A DNA stretch of 64,000 nt from Rhodamnia argentea (taxonomy: Eukaryota > Streptophyta > Magnoliopsida > Myrtales > Myrtaceae), in NCBI RefSeq assembly GCF_020921035.1, contig NC_063158.1, positions 26,026,178-26,090,177 of the forward strand, read 5' to 3'. This document shows, one piece after another, positions 60,377 to 64,000 of the stretch. Made by a program: the position numbers and the translations under genes. The notes under the pieces were generated by a model. The model worked only from the letters and a program-made list of their open reading frames with translations, ran no database searches and was not told the origin of the DNA. Position 1 is the first letter of the stretch; the number at the start of each line of letters is the position of its first letter.

Positions 60377-61082
60377 TCAATCATCCAGTGCATTCCTTGA
60401 GGACTGCATGAGCACGAGCCTTATATTTCCCGCCCTGTAAGTGCGAATCCCGTCTCGGACAGAAGCTAATCTCAGCCTCTTGTGTCTGTGACCACGAGCC
60501 GGTCGACAGAGCGAGCTTCTTGGGAGTCGGAGGGGTTGAACCGAGCATTCCTCGGGCAGGTCCGGAATGGCATGGAGGTGGGAAGGAAGGTCGATCATGA
60601 AGTCACCAAATTCGTCGGTGAAGCCTCGAGTCCAATTTGAACTGATCTTGTTCTTGCTTGTATGACATTTCACACCAACCAAAGCACCTGCAGATTGATT
60701 CTAACCACAGTCAGCCTACAGAAATAGTCAAAATAATCAAGAAGGCCGTATCTAGCTTTAGTGTTTTGATTGACAATAGCGAATAGGCAAAGTCTGAGTC
60801 AACTCAAGAGTAATACTTCCAATAGAGGGTTTCAAATAGCAGAGTTCGAGTTCATAAGTAAAAACCGGAGACTGGCCAAGCAGGAAGTTGATGATGAGCA
60901 TCGCCGAGAGAGCGAGCCGCGCAAGACACTGAGCCAGCAACCAAGACGGTCGACACCTTCTTCTCGCCATATCCCGCCATTTCCACCAGCTCGTCTCGGC
61001 TCGAGAACTCGAGAAGCGAGCCCTTCGTCGAAGCAGCTCCATCGGAGATCATGAGGAAGAAGAAGATGAAGAGAATGGTCAT
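60377..61082 (-). CDS. Pollen Ole e 1 / extensin-like secreted protein (175 aa)
   Basis: Cell-wall or apoplastic protein of the Ole e 1-like family, whose biochemical role is not settled. Exons: 61082-60866 and 60687-60377 (528 nt). The donor TCCG|GTTTTT and acceptor CTGCAG|GTGCT join in phase 1 to give WPVSGALVGVKC, exactly the conserved family junction. Residues 1-18 (MTILFIFFFLMISDGAAS) form a signal peptide. The domain starts at about residue 37 (VSTVLVAGSVSC). Conserved text FTDEFGDFMIDLPSHLHAIP follows, then Cys-containing EECSVQPLRLPRSSLCRPA, and RDGIRTYRAGNIR near the end. FTDEFGDF..DLPSHLHAIP marks the subgroup with At3g26960 and At5g41050 (from memory). The frame is intact. Dense out-of-frame openings on the other strand only reflect its higher GC content. 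Confidence 0.88.
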
Positions 61083-61535
61083 CGTCGCAAGATCGTGGAC
61101 GAAGCTGCAAAACTAAGTTGCTCAGCATTTATTCTTTTGGTACTTTCTTTCAGTCTTCATTGCATGTGTATCGGGCAATGAAGATGAAGATTCACAAGGT
61201 GTGGTCGACCTTTTTATGTAACTGCCCTTAATGACACTCTTTAACTACGATTCCGTGCCCTTCGAATGCGCAAGCCAAGGGATTAAATTGAGTGAAATCG
61301 AAGTTTGTTAAGGATAAGCAGGAAAGATTTCGTGGTTTAGATCCATAACAAGGGGCTTGCTTGTCCTTAATATCCTTAGGATCTACGAAACGGAACTTGG
61401 CAGTTGGAAGGGCAGTTAAAACGTGAAGGTTGGTTGTCTGCGTTTATCTATTACGTATTCCTGTTTTAAGGTAAAGCAACGCAGGCTCTTCACTAATTTA
61501 TGATGACCCACACATATAGTTATAGCTTGTATAAG
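61083..61535 (-). promoter_or_regulatory. Upstream region of the Ole e 1-like gene
   Basis: Probable promoter and leader. No distinct motif stands out. A foldback element begins at 61536, about 450 bp upstream of the start codon. Confidence 0.3.
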
Positions 61536-62121
61536 GGGAAAGTACAAGAAAAAAAAGGAAATTCCAAAATTTATTGTATTGATATCAATTTAGCTCTAAA
61601 TCTTTTAATTCTATCAAATTTGTGCCAATTCATTTTTATTTTATTTTTGTACTGTGCCAACTCAGTTCATTCGGTCAATTTTGGCCGGAAATCACTAATA
61701 TGGACGCCGACTATCCTACGTGGCATGATTGACGCCGAGTGGACAAATTTTACATCTTTTAGACATTTTTTGTGAATTTTTTCATTATATGTATTTCTTT
61801 TATTCTTCTTTTTCATGTTGACTGCTGGTGAGGGTCACAGCCCTCACTCGGCCGTGAGGAAGAGCCCAACCTAAAAAAAAATACAAAGAAAAAGAAGATT
61901 AAAGTTATTTTAAAAATACATAGAAAAATTTTAAAATTTGTGAAATTTGTTCACATCGCCGCTAGCCTGTTTCGTAAGACGGTCGGTGTCCATGTCAATA
62001 ACTTCCTTCCAAAGTTGACACACAAATACAAAAGGTTTAGTGCTAAATTAATATAATTGAAAGGTTTAGTACCGAATTGGTACCGATACAATAGGTTTTG
62101 AAATTTTTTAGTAGCTTTCCC
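61536..62121. mobile_element. Foldback element upstream of the Ole e 1-like gene
   Basis: Left end gggaaagtac and right end gtagctttccc are inverted. Arms 'cggtcaattttggccggaaa' and 'caaaaggtttagtgctaaat' match the wording of 22278-22926 and 30126-30810. The GC-rich core is short (61825-61875: gtgagggtcacagccctcac) and itself nearly palindromic. Confidence 0.65.
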
Positions 62122-63690
62122 TTTCAATAGGCTAGTTCTCATTCTCGAGTAAACTTTTATGAGTTCGGTTTTCGAGCCATAAAATAGACAAAGATGATTG
62201 CGGTATAGAAATATTTAGAGGCGTTTATTTCATTATTTCTTTATATATGACTGCTTCGATGATAATAATAACTAAAAAATGCACAACAATTTTCCCATCC
62301 AGAAGAGTTCGAATCTGCCCCTAATCAATATTTTCAACAGATAGACCACCTTCCTAAAATGCTAACCCTAACGTAATATATGTTTTCCTATTTTTAAGCA
62401 GTTTTTTTTAGGATCAAAAGCATTAACTCGACGGGGCTTACGTGCAAGTAATTAAAAGGAGTAAGATTAGGATTGCTAATTGTCCATTGGTAATCTTCGT
62501 AGTTAACCTCTCATTGCAAGAGAGCTCTTTATGGGATGAAAATTTCTTGCTATTTATTAGGAGACTTTTTGACCTGATTTAGTCGTCCGAATTGACCGAA
62601 ATATTATGACTCTAGAGAAATCTACACCAAAAAACTAAACCTAACATCCAGCCCTCCCCCCATTCTCTTCTCTTTGATTTTGTGAGATTACCGTTAACTA
62701 TTTGAAAACTTTTATGTGAAAGCATAACTTAGTATTCAACTATTATAACGCCATCCACCGCTAAGCCTGTCTCAACCCCAGTAGGGCCTCCATCGCTGTT
62801 CGCTCCACACCTTCATTGCAACAATGCATTGTCGTCCCTTTGCCCCGTACCTATCTCCATAGGTCGCATTTCACTATTTTTTAATGAGGTTTTTGAAAGC
62901 CGGTTCTAGGGTTCCGAAACCAAGAGCCGGACCGATTCTTGCTAGAACCGATTTGGTAAGGCGAGTTCGGTCTAGTTTTTGGGTTGACCGGTCTGGTCGC
63001 TCACCCCCGAGTGAAATTGAGTCGGCAAAAGAGCAGTCTATCAAGCTTCCATCATCTAAGATAGATCGGCGAAAAGTGATGGGCGAAATCATCGACACCA
63101 AGCTTGTCGGTCACTTCTTTGAAAAGTTAAAAGATGGTTCTTATGATATATATAGCTTTTTCCTCAATTATATAAAAAGCATGTGGAACCTAAAAATATC
63201 AGTCCCCCATGTATCTTGTGTAATTTGCTTGCTTTTTCCCAATGTGTCCTTTAGTTGGATTCTCATAGAATCTTCCCCCTTTTCGACACAAGTGGAGAAG
63301 CACAGGAAAGATGCAAATTTTTCTTCATTGGCTTCATGTTGAATCAACTTAAGAATGATGTTACATTATTAAACTCGTTGTCTTTTCAGCCAAAGTTGGG
63401 TGGCCTCTTACTGTGGTCATTGACATCCAAATACATCACTCCATTACCGGCGTGCAATGCACAGGTGGGAGAGAAAGATAAACTATCCGGCATCGCTCCA
63501 CCATCCGACACCCATCAAACAGGGAAGTACAGCCTAAAGATCTTCTCACGAGAAGGCCCGCGTTAGATATGCATCTCCCGAAATCTTGACGTACTCGATC
63601 GGCCTCCTAAGTCGAGAAATCAAATTGCAGGTCAAAGCACGATAAAAACGCGAGTCGAAATTGGCGGGAGGAATCGAATTTGAGCCGCAC
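62122..63690. other. Unrecognised region with two overlapping frames
   Basis: 62885-63050 is another 'aaccgg'-type repeat (compare 58860-59045). Plus-strand frames 62884-63342 and 63255-63566 overlap. Text such as EIIDTKLVGHFFEKLKDGSY and CKFFFIGFMLNQLKND looks protein-like, but I know no family for it and the first frame begins inside the repeat. A decayed gene is possible. Confidence 0.3.
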
Positions 63691-64000
63691 GCTTACACAA
63701 TTTTTTTTTTTTTTTGGTCGGAAGGAAAATTTTCATTTTATTTAAAAGAAAAGTACATAACTTCAAGATAAAAATACAAATCAAACAAAACAAATAAATC
63801 TGAAAGATAAATCAACTTAATACTGACTGAAAAGACTTGTTCATTTCGCAAAAACGCATCAAAGCATAATTGGAGGCCGATCACCGAATCTCATATCAAT
63901 ATCAGTAATGAGTATATGCCAATATTTTTCTCTTCAATAATTATAGCTTTGGCGGAAGGTGGTGTGAGTATAGGTTTGGCATCCCCAGCACCATTATTAT
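63691..64000 (-). mobile_element. Possible 3' end of a LINE-type retroelement, minus strand
   Basis: A T run at about 63702-63716 is followed by ggtcggaaggaaaattttca. On the minus strand this reads '...ttttccttccgacc' plus poly-A, resembling the 3' ends of plant L1 elements. The rest of the element would extend past the window edge. No reverse-transcriptase sequence is visible here. Confidence 0.35.

Noticed and set aside
60770..61128. Plus- and minus-strand frames overlapping exon 1 of the Ole e 1-like gene
   Set aside because: Only the frame starting at 61082 has a signal peptide and splices into the conserved second exon.

Overview
This is plant nuclear DNA, from a eudicot and probably a woody one. 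It is AT-rich, has GT-AG introns, is dense in small transposable elements, and carries six recognisable multi-exon genes whose proteins are plant-specific or plant-type. I cannot name the species. The repeat style (many foldback elements with 'pan-plant' termini and GC-rich cores) would fit Myrtaceae, but that is only an impression.

Layout. 1-12.5 kb is gene-poor repeat territory: degenerate foldback elements, a MITE, a perfect 29-bp inverted repeat, and a broken first exon resembling SDIRIP1 / pterin-4a-carbinolamine dehydratase. 12.76-16.2 kb (+) holds a five-exon heavy-metal-associated isoprenylated plant protein (HIPP9-like, two HMA domains, C-terminal CSVM). 16.2-23.4 kb is repeats plus the duplicated 5' flank of the first OPT gene. 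Three tandem OPT3-type transporter genes on the + strand follow: OPT-A (23505-26914), OPT-B (37077-40326) and OPT-C (48227-51377). Their coding exons 2-6 have identical lengths (98, 570, 256, 183, 618 nt). A fourth, gene-less copy of the OPT 5' flank lies at about 29736-35117, and a complete non-autonomous CACTA transposon (31752-34710) is inserted in it. A terminal-repeat retrotransposon in miniature (TRIM) lies at 45273-46237. KINB2, the SnRK1 beta subunit, is on the - strand (51967-56287), tail-to-tail with OPT-C. 56.3-64 kb holds a GRF-zinc-finger relic, repeats, and a two-exon Ole e 1-like secreted protein gene (60377-61082, -).

How the genes relate. OPT-C next to KINB2 recalls the Arabidopsis neighbours At4g16370 (OPT3) and At4g16360 (KINB2). 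From memory, the next Arabidopsis gene, At4g16380, is also an HMA-domain protein, which would match the HIPP here. OPT3 moves Fe/Cu into phloem companion cells and HIPPs bind metals, so the block looks like an old metal-homeostasis neighbourhood. In this lineage OPT3 has been amplified: C looks ancestral, while A and B form a younger pair that still shares intron and promoter sequence. The orphan flank and the nested transposons record the later history.

Exon boundaries were derived by hand from reading frame, splice signals and agreement among paralogues. Protein identifications rest on family knowledge, not on a database search.
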